Assembly: GCA_050186825.1 (NCBI GenBank)
Contig: JBFWYD010000049.1
Span: 19,594 to 83,593, forward strand
Origin: NORP233 sp050186825
GTDB lineage: Bacteria; Planctomycetota; J058
Reading direction: 5' to 3'
Length of the DNA: 64,000 nt
The notes below the pieces were generated by a model. It was not told the origin of the DNA and did not search any database. It worked only from the letters and a program-made list of their open reading frames with translations. Made by a program: the position numbers and the translations under genes. Positions 1-8,660 of this stretch are shown one piece after another (the stretch's first letter is position 1; every line of letters begins with the position of its first letter).

Positions 1-297
1 TCGATCCTCATCATCCTCGGGACGGCCCTCGGCGAGCGCGTGATGCGCCCCGACTTCGGCTGCGCCATCCACGACCTGGTGTTCGCTCCCAACAACAGCA
101 ACACCCACGGCCTCGTGATCTATTACGTGACCGAGGCCCTGAACAAGTGGGAGCCGCGCATCCAGGCGCTCAACGTGGATTGCGTGGTCGGACCGGGCGT
201 GGGGAACAGGGTCGACGTCGCGATCGAGTACCAGGTGATCGCGACGAACAACGTCTACAACCTGGTCTACCCCTTCTACCTCCAGAAGAGCCCCTGA
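1..297 (+). CDS. GPW/gp25-family baseplate protein (5' partial)
   Basis: The reading frame is open from base 1, so the start lies upstream of the window; 98 residues are present. The sequence from I-L-I-I-L-G-T through G-E-R-V-M-R-P-D-F-G-C is the characteristic core of the GPW/gp25 family, the wedge protein of phage T4, P2, type VI and extracellular contractile injection baseplates. The GER-x-M-R-P-x-F-G motif is the best marker. It is followed after 28 bp by the baseplate J-like gene, the usual order in these operons. The role is structural, in the baseplate wedge. The family call is firm; the exact system type is inferred from the downstream genes. Confidence 0.88.
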   Translation, partial: SILIILGTALGERVMRPDFGCAIHDLVFAPNNSNTHGLVIYYVTEALNKWEPRIQALNVDCVVGPGVGNRVDVAIEYQVIATNNVYNLVYPFYLQKSP

Positions 298-325
298 AGC
301 GGGCTGCGCACGGGAGGAGGGCGCC

Positions 326-3300
326 ATGACCTTGCCGACGCCGAACCTGGACGACCGGACCTTCGAGCAGATCCGCGACGAGGCGATCCGCCTCATCCCG
401 CAGTACTGCCCGGAGTGGACGAACTACAACCCGAGCGACCCCGGCATCACGCTGATCGAGCTGTTCGCGTGGATGACCGAGATGGTCCTCTACCGGCTGA
501 ACCGCGTCCCGGACAAGGTCTACCTGACCCTGCTGGACCTGATCGGGATCCGGCTGCGCCCGCCGCAGCCCTCGCGGACCATGCTCACCTTCCACCTCGT
601 GGACGGCTTCGCCGGCGGCACCTGGGTCCCGCGCGGCACCCAGATCGCGACCGAGCCGAACGAGGACGGCGACAGCATCGTGTTCGAGACCGAGCACGAC
701 CTCTACGCGGTCTCGACCCGGCTGCGCGAGGTGATCTCGATCCACCGCGACAAGGTGGCCGAGCACACCGAGCAGATGCGCGCCCTCCCGCGCGAGCCCT
801 TCGACGCCTTCGCCGGGACCAAGGAGATCGACCGCTACCTCTACCTGGCCGACGCGCGCTTCGCGACGCTGGCCGAGAGCGGCACCGTGCAGGTGGTGTT
901 CGAGTGCCCGCAGGCGCGGACCGAGGGCCTGACCGCGCTGCTCGAGTGGGAGTACTGGAACGGGCACCGCTGGCGCGACCTCGACACGGTCGAGATCCCG
1001 CCGGAGGAGGACGCCGCGACCGGCAACCAGAAGTCCGTGGGCTTCGCGGGGCCGCTCGAGGACATCGCCCCGGGCGGGGTCGAGGACGACGACGAGGAGG
1101 AGCGGTTCTGGATCCGCGGCCACCTGATCGAGCTCCCGGCCGCGCCGGCCGAGACCGTCGTCGGCTCGATCACCGCCGCCGCGCAGATCATGGAGCAGGG
1201 GATCGGCCCCGAGCAGGCCCTGGCCGCGGTCGCGGGCGTCAACGTGCCCCAGGACACGACCAAGACCTTCTTCCCCTTCAGCGAGACGCCGGTCACCGAC
1301 GCCGCCTTCTACGTGCAGAGCGAGGAGGTCCTCGGCAAGGAGGACGCGCGGGTCTTCCTGGACCTGATCGTGGCGGACCAGACCCTGGTCCCTGCGGCCA
1401 AGCCGACCCGGAACCTGATCCTGGCCTTCGAATACTTCAACGGCACCCGCTGGGTGGAGCTCGGCCGCACCACGCCCGAGGGCGCGCCCGAGACCGTCGA
1501 GCACGACTTCCGCGACTCGACGAACGCCTTCACCCAGAGCGGCACGGTCTCCTTCCTCCGCCCCCAGGAGATGGCGCTCCACGAGGTCAACGGGGTCGAG
1601 GGCCACTGGGTCCGCGCGCGCATCGCCCAGGGCGACTACGGGCGCGCCGGCGGCTATCAGGTCGTGGACGGCAACTGGGTGTGGAAGGACGACCACCCGC
1701 TCGCGCCGCCCGGCTTCCGCTCGCTCGAGCTGCGCTACAGCCAGGTGCCCTACCCGGTCGACCGCTGCCTGACCTACAACGACTTCACCTACGTGGACCG
1801 CACCCACGTGGTCCGCGACGAGTTCAAGAGCTTCCAGGCCTTCGAGCCCTTCCGCGAGGAGAACCCGGCCCTCTACCTCGGCTTCGACGCGCCCTTCCCC
1901 GAGCAGCCGGTCCGGCTCTACATCCGGCTCGAGGAGTTCGAGGAGAGCGAGCACGACGTCGTGCTCAACGAGCCCTTCCCCGAGGAGGCCTCGGAGCGGG
2001 AGAAGCGGCGCCGCACGCGCAAGCCCGACCAGCGGCTGTCCTGGGAGTACTGGGACGGCGCCAAGTGGGCCGACCTCAAGCCGCGCGACGAGACCCAGAA
2101 CCTGACCCGCTCGGGCACGCTCGAGTTCCGCGGCCCCGGCGACCTGGTGGCCCGCCCCGAGTTCGGGCGCGACCTCTACTGGGTGCGCTGCCGCCTGGAG
2201 ATGGGCAGCTACGCGCGCTCGCCCAAGGTGGTGGACATCCTGGTCAACACCGTCTCGGGCGTGCACGCCACCGAGGTCCGCGGCGAGGTGCTCGGCCACA
2301 GCGACGGCACGCCGGACCAGCGCTTCACCTTCTCGCGCTTCCCGGTCCTGCCCGGCCCCGCGATCCTCGTGCGCGAGCACGAGATGCCCGGCCAGCGCGA
2401 GCTGCGCCGCCTGCTCGCCGAGGAGGGCCAGGACGCGCTCAAGGTGCAGCTCGACGACGGCGGCAACCCCGTCGAGATCTGGACCCGCTGGCACCGGGTC
2501 GAGAGCTTCTACGCGAGCCAGTCGACCGACCGCCACTACGTGCTCGACCCCGTGGTCGGGCGCGTGATCTTCGGCGACGGCCGGCGCGGCCGGATCCCCA
2601 CCCCCGGGCCCAACGCCGTGGTGGCCGAGCGCTACCAGACCGGCGGCGGCCTGGTCGGCAACGTGGGCGCCGGCTCGCTCGTCGTGCTCCGCCAGTCGGT
2701 CCCCTACGTGGACCGGGTGAGCAACTACTACAAGGCCCGCGGCGGCGCCGACCTCGAGACCATCGGCGAGGCCAAGCTGCGCGGCCCGCAGGTCGTCCGC
2801 CACCGCTACCGCGCGGTGACCATCGAGGACTACGAGTGGCTGGCGCTCAAGGCCTCGCCCAACGTGGCCCGCGCCCGCTGCCTCAAGACCCCGCGCCGCG
2901 AGGGCGAGGTCACGATCATCGTGCTGCCCGAGGGCGAGCAGCAGGGCCGCGACCTGCGCAAGAAGCCGATGCCCGCCCCCGAGCTGCTGCGCCGCGTGCA
3001 CGACTTCCTCGACGAGCGGCGCCTGGTCACCACCAAGCTGCGCGTGATCAAGCCGCGCTTCGTGGAGATCTCGGTCAACCTCGCGATCGTGCTCAAGCAG
3101 GGCCAGGGCGGGCCGGGCAGCGAGCGGCTCAAGAGCCGGCTCGAGGACTCGATCCGCGGCATGCTCCACCCGCTGTTCGGCGGGCTGGACGGGAAGGGCT
3201 GGCCCTTCGGCCGCGCCGTGCACAAGAGCGACCTCTACCGCGTGGCCGAGGGCCACGAGGGCGTCGACTACGTCGAGGACCTCGAGCTCTACGACGAGGA

Positions 3301-3400
3301 CCTCAAGCGCTCGGTGGTCCAGGTGCCCCTGCGCGAGGACGAGCTCGTGCACGTGGTCAACGTCACCGTCAAGGAGATCCAGAAGGAGATCCTGGCTTGA
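326..3400 (+). CDS. Baseplate J-like protein of a contractile injection system
   Basis: 1024 residues with an ATG start preceded by GGAGG about 8 bases upstream. The N-terminal section (about residues 15-75, with N-P-S-D-P-G-I-T-L-I-E-L-F-A-W and Y-R-L-N-R-V-P-D-K) and the C-terminal section (about 805-880, G-A-D-L-E-T-I-G-E-A-K then R-A-V-T-I-E-D-Y-E) are hallmarks of the large putative baseplate assembly protein family related to phage P2 gpJ. The length is typical for the version found in extracellular injection systems and larger than phage gpJ. It forms the baseplate wedge with the gp25 and gpI homologues encoded on either side. The stop overlaps the TTG start of the next gene, so translation is probably coupled. 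Confidence 0.9.
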   Translation: MTLPTPNLDDRTFEQIRDEAIRLIPQYCPEWTNYNPSDPGITLIELFAWMTEMVLYRLNRVPDKVYLTLLDLIGIRLRPPQPSRTMLTFHLVDGFAGGTWVPRGTQIATEPNEDGDSIVFETEHDLYAVSTRLREVISIHRDKVAEHTEQMRALPREPFDAFAGTKEIDRYLYLADARFATLAESGTVQVVFECPQARTEGLTALLEWEYWNGHRWRDLDTVEIPPEEDAATGNQKSVGFAGPLEDIAPGGVEDDDEEERFWIRGHLIELPAAPAETVVGSITAAAQIMEQGIGPEQALAAVAGVNVPQDTTKTFFPFSETPVTDAAFYVQSEEVLGKEDARVFLDLIVADQTLVPAAKPTRNLILAFEYFNGTRWVELGRTTPEGAPETVEHDFRDSTNAFTQSGTVSFLRPQEMALHEVNGVEGHWVRARIAQGDYGRAGGYQVVDGNWVWKDDHPLAPPGFRSLELRYSQVPYPVDRCLTYNDFTYVDRTHVVRDEFKSFQAFEPFREENPALYLGFDAPFPEQPVRLYIRLEEFEESEHDVVLNEPFPEEASEREKRRRTRKPDQRLSWEYWDGAKWADLKPRDETQNLTRSGTLEFRGPGDLVARPEFGRDLYWVRCRLEMGSYARSPKVVDILVNTVSGVHATEVRGEVLGHSDGTPDQRFTFSRFPVLPGPAILVREHEMPGQRELRRLLAEEGQDALKVQLDDGGNPVEIWTRWHRVESFYASQSTDRHYVLDPVVGRVIFGDGRRGRIPTPGPNAVVAERYQTGGGLVGNVGAGSLVVLRQSVPYVDRVSNYYKARGGADLETIGEAKLRGPQVVRHRYRAVTIEDYEWLALKASPNVARARCLKTPRREGEVTIIVLPEGEQQGRDLRKKPMPAPELLRRVHDFLDERRLVTTKLRVIKPRFVEISVNLAIVLKQGQGGPGSERLKSRLEDSIRGMLHPLFGGLDGKGWPFGRAVHKSDLYRVAEGHEGVDYVEDLELYDEDLKRSVVQVPLREDELVHVVNVTVKEIQKEILA

Positions 3401-4431
3401 CGCAGGGCGAGGGGAACGAGCTGGACGAGGGCGACGATCCGGAAGGGCTCGAGCTGAGCGCGCTCCGGCGCGAGAGCGCGCTGGAGCGGCTCAAGAAGGC
3501 CCTCTCCGAGCGCGAGGTCCCCACGCCCCAGCTCGAGGGCTACAGCCTGCAGAAGGCGCGCAAGATCCTGTCCCTGGTCGGGGTCTCCCCCGAGCGGCTG
3601 CGGGTGCGCCTGGTCGAGCACCCGGGCGAGCGCGGCCGCGTCGTCCGCCAGCGCCCCGACCCGGGGCGCCGGGTCGACCTGCTCGACCCCAACCAGAAGA
3701 TCGAGCTCGCGGTGGCGGAGTCGTCGCTGCTGCAGATGCTCCCGCAGCTCTACCAGCGCAGCGACCTGACCGGGCGGAACTTCATCCGCGAGCTGCTGTG
3801 GGTGATCCAGCACATCAACTTCAGCACCGAGGAGAAGCTCGAGCACCTCGAGCGCTACTTCGACCCCCACGAGTGCCCGAGCGAGTTCCTGGAGTACCTC
3901 GCCTCGTGGGTGGCGCTGACGCTCGAGGCCGGCTGGCCCGAGGCCAAGAAGCGCAGCCTGATCAAGAAGGCCGTGGAGCTCTACCACCTGCGCGGCACCC
4001 CGCGCGGGCTCCGCGTCTACCTGCGCCTGTTCACCGGGGTGGACCCCCAGATCGTCGAGAACACCTGGCCCTTCGCCGGGTTCGTGGTGGGTGTGACCTC
4101 GACGATCGGCGTGGACTCCGTGCTCACGCACCGGGTCAACCCGGCGCACGCCTTCGTGGTGCGGATCCCGCTGCCGATCGACGAGGTCGACAACCAGACG
4201 ATCCTGCGCATCCACCGCATCATCGAGCAGGAGAAGCCGGTCCACACCGACTACTACCTGATCTTCGCGGAGCGAGAGGAGGAGGAGCTCGACTCCTCCT
4301 TCACCGTCGGCGTGAGCTCCACGGTCGGCGTCGACACCTGGCTGGCCGGAGACGCGGCCGAGTCCTACTTCGATCCGCTCGGCGGTCTCGAGGGGGGGCC
4401 CCCCGGGGCCATGGTCATGGGAGAAGAGTGA
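3397..4431 (+). CDS. Tail protein I-like baseplate protein with N-terminal PASTA-like domain
   Basis: 344 residues from a TTG start that overlaps the previous stop as TTGA; an AGAAGGAG Shine-Dalgarno sits 8 bases ahead, and no ATG is available before the core domain. Residues about 45-110 look like a PASTA domain (S-L-Q-K-A-R-K-I-L then a G-R-V-V-R-Q-R-P-x-P-G motif). Residues about 113-220 match the P2 gpI-like tail protein family (L-L-Q-M-L-P-Q-L-Y-Q, L-E-H-L-E-R-Y-F-D-P, H-L-R-G-T-P-R-G-L). The C-terminus carries two copies of V-G-V-[TS]-S-T-[IV]-G-V-D. Its expected role is baseplate assembly next to protein J. A PASTA domain, usually a peptidoglycan binder, is an unusual addition here. 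Confidence 0.85.
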   Translation: MTQGEGNELDEGDDPEGLELSALRRESALERLKKALSEREVPTPQLEGYSLQKARKILSLVGVSPERLRVRLVEHPGERGRVVRQRPDPGRRVDLLDPNQKIELAVAESSLLQMLPQLYQRSDLTGRNFIRELLWVIQHINFSTEEKLEHLERYFDPHECPSEFLEYLASWVALTLEAGWPEAKKRSLIKKAVELYHLRGTPRGLRVYLRLFTGVDPQIVENTWPFAGFVVGVTSTIGVDSVLTHRVNPAHAFVVRIPLPIDEVDNQTILRIHRIIEQEKPVHTDYYLIFAEREEEELDSSFTVGVSSTVGVDTWLAGDAAESYFDPLGGLEGGPPGAMVMGEE

Positions 4432-4434
4432 GCG

Positions 4435-6045
4435 ATGGCGGACGACGCACGTCAAGGCTACCTGCGGCTGAACCACTTTCACGGGCTGCGCCTCGAGAGC
4501 GAGGACTTCCAGACCGGTGAGCGCTACCACGTCGAGAAGCGCAAGCTGCACAACCGGGCCCTGCACGGCCACGGCATCGTCCCCCACTGGCGGGGCGAGC
4601 TGAAGGTCGTCGGCCGGCGCCGCGGCGACATGTCGGTGGACGTGAACGCTGGCTACGGGATCGACGGCGAGGGCAACGACGTGATCCTGTGGGACCCGAA
4701 GATCGTCACGATCGACCCGGGCAAGCAGCTCCCGCAGCTCCCGGCGACCTGCTTCATCGTGCTGAAGTACGTCGAGGACCCGGTCGAGTTCGTGGTCAAC
4801 CAGGCGAACCCGAAGTTCAAGGGCCACCGCCGCATCTACGAGACCTGCCGGGTCGACGTGGACAGCAAGGAGCCGGACCCGCGCGACGGCGTGGAGCTGG
4901 CCCGCGTGCTCGTGACCTCGGACACGATCGAGATCACCGACGCCCGCGACCCGCTCAATCCGGGGCCGGGCGAGGTCGACCTCCGCTACCGCCGCGTGGC
5001 GGGCGTGGCCGGCAACGCGGTCGACTCCTCCCTGCGCAACAAGATGCGCGACGTGTTCACCGACCTGCGCGGGATCCTCGGCGCCTTCGCGCGCAACGGG
5101 ATCCACTCCGCGCGCGACCTGCGGGCCGCGGTGGTCACCCTGGGCATGCTGCTCGAGACCAACACCCTCGACCTGCCCCAGGCCGTGGTCGGGCTGCGCC
5201 TGATCCTGGAGTTGGCCGAGGAGATGCGCACCGACGTCGACGTGCACTTCCCCGAGCTGAACGGCGTGCGCGAGTGGGAGCAGTGGAAGGAGATCGTCGA
5301 CGCGCTGCGGGGCATGGCGCGCGAGGCCAAGCCGCTGCGCGGCGACCTCGAGAACCTGCTCAACAGGCTCGGCACCGCGGCCGACAACCTGCGCCTGGCC
5401 GGCGACGTCAAGCCGCAGCCCAAGCCCGAGCCCAAGCCGGTGGCCGCGGCCGCCGCGCCCGCCGCCGAGGAGGAGCCGGAGGAGGAGGAGCCGGAGGAGG
5501 AGGTCTCGAAGGTCGCGCCCGGGGCCAAGGAGCTGACCTGGGAGCAGCTCAAGGAGTCGAGCGTCCTGCCGCCCAAGATCTTCATGGACGGCAAGAACTA
5601 CACCCTGGTGGACTCGATCGACCTCGGCGACCGCAAGAGCGAGACGAGCCACGACTTCCAGATCAACGGCGCGAAGCAGGACTGGAAGGCCAACCAGAGC
5701 TTCACCTACCCCGACGGGGTCAAGGCCACCGCCAAGGGCCGCGCGCACGTGGGCGGCACCTCGCAGTGGAAGATCCTCAACCTCTCGGCCGGCAAGGACG
5801 TGGTGATCGCCAAGCGCATCGACTTCGTGCGCGGCGACATCAAGACCGCGATCGAGATCGACGGAACGGTGGTCGGGGACTGGACGATCGACGGGAGCGA
5901 CCGCAAGCACCGCTGGCGCAACTGGTTGTTCCGCGTCCCCGGGGACAAGATCGGGGGCGGCACGGCCGACTGCAAGCAGGTGGCGATCGAGGCCGACCGC
6001 GACATCAACATGTTCGGGCTCTGGTTCTACCAGGCCCAGGACTAG
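4435..6045 (+). CDS. Contractile injection system accessory protein, function unknown
   Basis: 536 residues, ATG three bases after the preceding stop, so it belongs to the same operon. The N-terminal 100 residues (R-L-N-H-F-H-G-L-R-L, E-D-F-Q-T-G-E-R-Y-H, L-H-N-R-A-L-H-G-H-G-I-V, then G-Y-G-I-D-G-E-G-N-D-V) look like a domain seen in proteins that follow the gpI gene in extracellular injection system loci; I know no defined activity for it. A low-complexity linker rich in Lys/Pro/Glu/Ala lies at about residues 322-365, and an unrecognised probably beta-rich domain fills about 375-536. It may be a fibre, spike-adjacent or cargo-adaptor component. No signal peptide or membrane helix is visible. 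Confidence 0.65.
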   Translation: MADDARQGYLRLNHFHGLRLESEDFQTGERYHVEKRKLHNRALHGHGIVPHWRGELKVVGRRRGDMSVDVNAGYGIDGEGNDVILWDPKIVTIDPGKQLPQLPATCFIVLKYVEDPVEFVVNQANPKFKGHRRIYETCRVDVDSKEPDPRDGVELARVLVTSDTIEITDARDPLNPGPGEVDLRYRRVAGVAGNAVDSSLRNKMRDVFTDLRGILGAFARNGIHSARDLRAAVVTLGMLLETNTLDLPQAVVGLRLILELAEEMRTDVDVHFPELNGVREWEQWKEIVDALRGMAREAKPLRGDLENLLNRLGTAADNLRLAGDVKPQPKPEPKPVAAAAAPAAEEEPEEEEPEEEVSKVAPGAKELTWEQLKESSVLPPKIFMDGKNYTLVDSIDLGDRKSETSHDFQINGAKQDWKANQSFTYPDGVKATAKGRAHVGGTSQWKILNLSAGKDVVIAKRIDFVRGDIKTAIEIDGTVVGDWTIDGSDRKHRWRNWLFRVPGDKIGGGTADCKQVAIEADRDINMFGLWFYQAQD

Positions 6046-6113
6046 CCTCTCCCCGGAACCAGAGGACGGGGCCAGAGGACCGCGACCGAGGCCGGGCTAG
6101 GAACCCCAGTGGG

Positions 6114-6142
6114 TTGCGTCCCCCGAGCCTCGGCGCGATAGT
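6114..6142 (+). promoter_or_regulatory. Putative sigma70-type promoter for the FHA/phosphatase/kinase module
   Basis: TTGCGT at 6114-6119 and GATAGT at 6137-6142 are separated by 17 bases, with the first FHA gene starting about 90 bases downstream. It lies in the 188-bp gap after the injection system genes, so the module can be transcribed independently. This is consensus matching by eye only. Confidence 0.4.
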
Positions 6143-6233
6143 GTCGACCGTCGGCTCAGGCCGGGTCGAGAAGGCTTCGCCCCGACTCGACGATCCCGCC
6201 TCGCGCGGAAAGAGGGCGGAAAGAGGGACTGCC

Positions 6234-6830
6234 ATGGGCGAGACCAAGCTGTGCCACAACGGCCACATCATGGAGGCCAACTGGGACGCCTGTCCGTACT
6301 GCCCCCGCCCCGCGGGGGCGCCCGCGGCTCCCCCGCCCATGGCCGCTCCCCCGCCCGCCGGCCGCCCGGCGATCCCCCCGACCCGGATGGCCGTGCCCGT
6401 GCCAGCCCCTGCCCCAGCCCCAGCGCCCATGCCCATGCCCATGCCGACCCCTGCTCCCTCGCCGCGTCCGGCCGCTGGAGCCAAGAAGACCCGCATGATG
6501 GTCGAGGACACCAAGGTGCCCGTGGCGGGTTGGCTGGTGGCCCTCAACGGCAAGTACAAGGGCGAGGACTTCAAGGTCCGCGAGGGCAAGACCAACATCG
6601 GCTCCGACCCGAGCAACGAGATCGTGCTCCAGGAGGACTACATCTCCTCCCGCCACGCCACGATCAAGTTCGTGGAGCAGGACGGCGAGCGGATCTTCAT
6701 CCTCACCGACCTCGACTCCAGCAACGGCACCTACCTGAACGACAGCGAGGAGCCGATCGCGCGCGAGGAGCTGGTCGACAACGACACGGTGCGCTTCGGC
6801 GAGACGCGCATGAAGTTCAAGTGCCTCTGA
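6234..6830 (+). CDS. Zinc-ribbon and FHA domain protein
   Basis: 198 residues, start chosen at the ATG after an AAGAGGG site. Residues 1-24 hold C-H-N-G-H and C-P-Y-C pairs that look like a small zinc ribbon. A Pro/Ala/Met-rich linker runs to about residue 85, and an FHA domain fills the rest (I-G-S-D-P-S-N-E-I-V-L, I-S-S-R-H-A, D-S-S-N-G-T-Y-L-N-D). FHA domains bind phosphothreonine peptides; here the usual Arg of the G-R motif is Ser, while the Ser-x-x-His and Asn-Gly motifs remain, so binding may be weakened or altered. With the phosphatase and kinase downstream it resembles the Fha component of a type VI-style phospho-switch. Confidence 0.88.
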   Translation: MGETKLCHNGHIMEANWDACPYCPRPAGAPAAPPPMAAPPPAGRPAIPPTRMAVPVPAPAPAPAPMPMPMPTPAPSPRPAAGAKKTRMMVEDTKVPVAGWLVALNGKYKGEDFKVREGKTNIGSDPSNEIVLQEDYISSRHATIKFVEQDGERIFILTDLDSSNGTYLNDSEEPIAREELVDNDTVRFGETRMKFKCL

Positions 6831-6877
6831 GCCTCGCCGCCCCTCGCACGCCAAACACACCCAGCGGAGCCTAGACC

Positions 6878-7342
6878 ATGACGCGAGAGATCCCCCCGAC
6901 CCGCATGAACGTCCCGGTGCCGCAGCCGACCCCGGCGCCCATGCCCATGCCCATGCCGACCCCCGCCCCCGCGCCCCGTCCGGCCGCCGGCGCCAAGAAG
7001 ACCCGCATGATCTTCGAGGACACCAAGGTCCCCGTGGCGGGCTGGCTGGTGGCCTTGACCGGCAAGTACAAGGGCGAGGACTTCAAGGTCCGCGAGGGCA
7101 AGACCAACATCGGCTCCGACCCGAGCAACGAGATCGTGCTCCAGGAGGAGTACATCTCCTCCCGACACGCCACGATCAAGTTCGTGGAGAAGGACGGCGA
7201 GCGGATCTTCATCCTGACCGACCTCGACTCCAGCAACGGCACCTACCTGAACGACAGCGAGGAGCCGATCGCGCGCGAGGAGCTGGTCGACAACGACACG
7301 GTGTGCTTCGGCAAGACGCGCATGAAGTTCAAGTGCCTCTAG
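6878..7342 (+). CDS. FHA domain protein, tandem paralogue of the upstream gene
   Basis: 154 residues. From about residue 5 to the end it is nearly identical to the C-terminal 150 residues of the gene 48 bp upstream, including the Pro/Met-rich linker and all FHA motifs, but the zinc ribbon is missing. This is a recent tandem duplication with loss of the N-terminus. The same Arg-to-Ser change is present in the G-R position (I-G-S-D-P-S). Small differences near the end (C-F-G-K instead of R-F-G-E) show that the copies have begun to diverge. It is probably cotranscribed with the phosphatase gene, which starts 22 bp later. Confidence 0.85.
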   Translation: MTREIPPTRMNVPVPQPTPAPMPMPMPTPAPAPRPAAGAKKTRMIFEDTKVPVAGWLVALTGKYKGEDFKVREGKTNIGSDPSNEIVLQEEYISSRHATIKFVEKDGERIFILTDLDSSNGTYLNDSEEPIAREELVDNDTVCFGKTRMKFKCL

Positions 7343-7364
7343 ACCGCTGAGGCGCTAGCACTGC

Positions 7365-8660
7365 GTGAAGATCCGCGACGACGTGGAGATCGGGCAACAC
7401 TCCCACGTGGGGATGGCCCGTACCGAGAACCAGGACTTCTTCGGCTACTGGGAGCCGGACGAGGACCGCGCCTTCGACCTGAAGGGCCGGCTGGTGGTGG
7501 TCTGCGATGGCATGGGCGGGCACTCCGGCGGCGAGATCGCCAGCCGGATGGCCGTCAAGGCGATCATCGAGTTCTACGAGGCCGGCGAGAGCGACAACAT
7601 CGTCGAGGCCCTGCGCTCGGCGATCGAGCGGGCGAACCGCACGGTCTACAACGAGGGCCAGCGCCTGCGCGAGCTCGAGGGCATGGGCACGACCGTGACC
7701 GCGATCGTGCACCGCAGGGAGATGGTCTACTTCGGCCAGGTGGGTGACAGCCGCTGCTACCTGATCCGCGCGGGTCAGATGAAGCAGATGACCAAGGACC
7801 ACTCGCTGGTCCAGCAGCTCGTGGACGAGGGCCTGCTGGACGCCAGCGAGATGGAGAGCCACCCCGACAAGAACGTCATCCTGCGCTCGCTGGGGGTCAA
7901 GCCCGAGGTCGAGGTCGACGTCAGCCACATCCCGATCGCGGACAACGACCTGTTCCTGCTCTGCTCGGACGGGCTCTCGGGCCTGGTCACCGACCCGGAG
8001 ATGCTCCAGATCGTGCGCGAGGGCGAGGCGGCCGGGAAGCAGCTGCGCGCGATCTGCGAGGACCTGGTCAACCAGGCCAACGCGGCGGGCGGGCACGACA
8101 ACATCACGGTCCAGCTGCTGCGCGTGCACACGACCTCCAGCGCGACCACGGACACCACCCCGCCCCAGACGGTGACCGCGGCGTTCACGCCGGACGAGAT
8201 CCAGGCCTCGATCGCCAAGGCCCGGGCCGAGGCCGCGGCGCGCGGCGCGGCGCCGGCCGCTGGGTCGGCCGCTGCGCCGAAGGCGGACGCGTCGATCCCG
8301 GTCACGCAGCCGAGCATGCCCGTGCCGAAGCTCGAGGAGCCCCCGAGCTCCAGGGGCGGCGGCGGCGGCGGCGGCCTGATCAAGGTCCTGCTCGGGCTGG
8401 TGCTCGGCGCGGCGCTGGGCGCGGGCGGCACCTTCGGAGCCCTCTACTCCGCCGGCCGGGGCAAGGCCGAGGCCGCGCGGGAGCAGGCGCGGACCGCCGT
8501 CGATGGCGCCAAGGGCCTCGAGGGGAAGCGGCTCTACGTCGAGGCCAAGAAGGAGCTGGACAAGGGCGAGAGCGCCTACACCAAGAACGACTTCGAGGAG
8601 GCGCAGGCGCGCTTCCTCGCGGCCGAGCGCCTGTGTGAGCTGGCGAGAGGAGCGCAATGA
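7365..8660 (+). CDS. PP2C-family Ser/Thr phosphatase with membrane segment
   Basis: 431 residues from a GTG start. The N-terminal 245 residues are a complete PP2C/PPM domain with R-T-E-N-Q-D, C-D-G-M-G-G-H, G-M-G-T-T-V, G-D-S-R-C-Y, C-S-D-G-L-S-G and G-H-D-N, so the metal-binding Asp residues are present. An Ala/Pro-rich linker leads to a Gly-rich stretch and one transmembrane helix at about residues 342-363, followed by a short helical outer segment. It should remove phosphates placed by the kinase encoded next, whose start codon overlaps its stop (ATGA). The order FHA, PP2C, kinase mirrors the Fha, PppA, PpkA trio that controls type VI secretion. Confidence 0.93.
   Translation: MKIRDDVEIGQHSHVGMARTENQDFFGYWEPDEDRAFDLKGRLVVVCDGMGGHSGGEIASRMAVKAIIEFYEAGESDNIVEALRSAIERANRTVYNEGQRLRELEGMGTTVTAIVHRREMVYFGQVGDSRCYLIRAGQMKQMTKDHSLVQQLVDEGLLDASEMESHPDKNVILRSLGVKPEVEVDVSHIPIADNDLFLLCSDGLSGLVTDPEMLQIVREGEAAGKQLRAICEDLVNQANAAGGHDNITVQLLRVHTTSSATTDTTPPQTVTAAFTPDEIQASIAKARAEAAARGAAPAAGSAAAPKADASIPVTQPSMPVPKLEEPPSSRGGGGGGGLIKVLLGLVLGAALGAGGTFGALYSAGRGKAEAAREQARTAVDGAKGLEGKRLYVEAKKELDKGESAYTKNDFEEAQARFLAAERLCELARGAQ

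Noticed and set aside
170..3352. Minus-strand open frame of 1060 codons opposite the baseplate J gene
   Set aside because: Composition is that of a GC-rich shadow frame (Val/Leu/Ala/Asp/His runs); the plus strand has a clear protein family.
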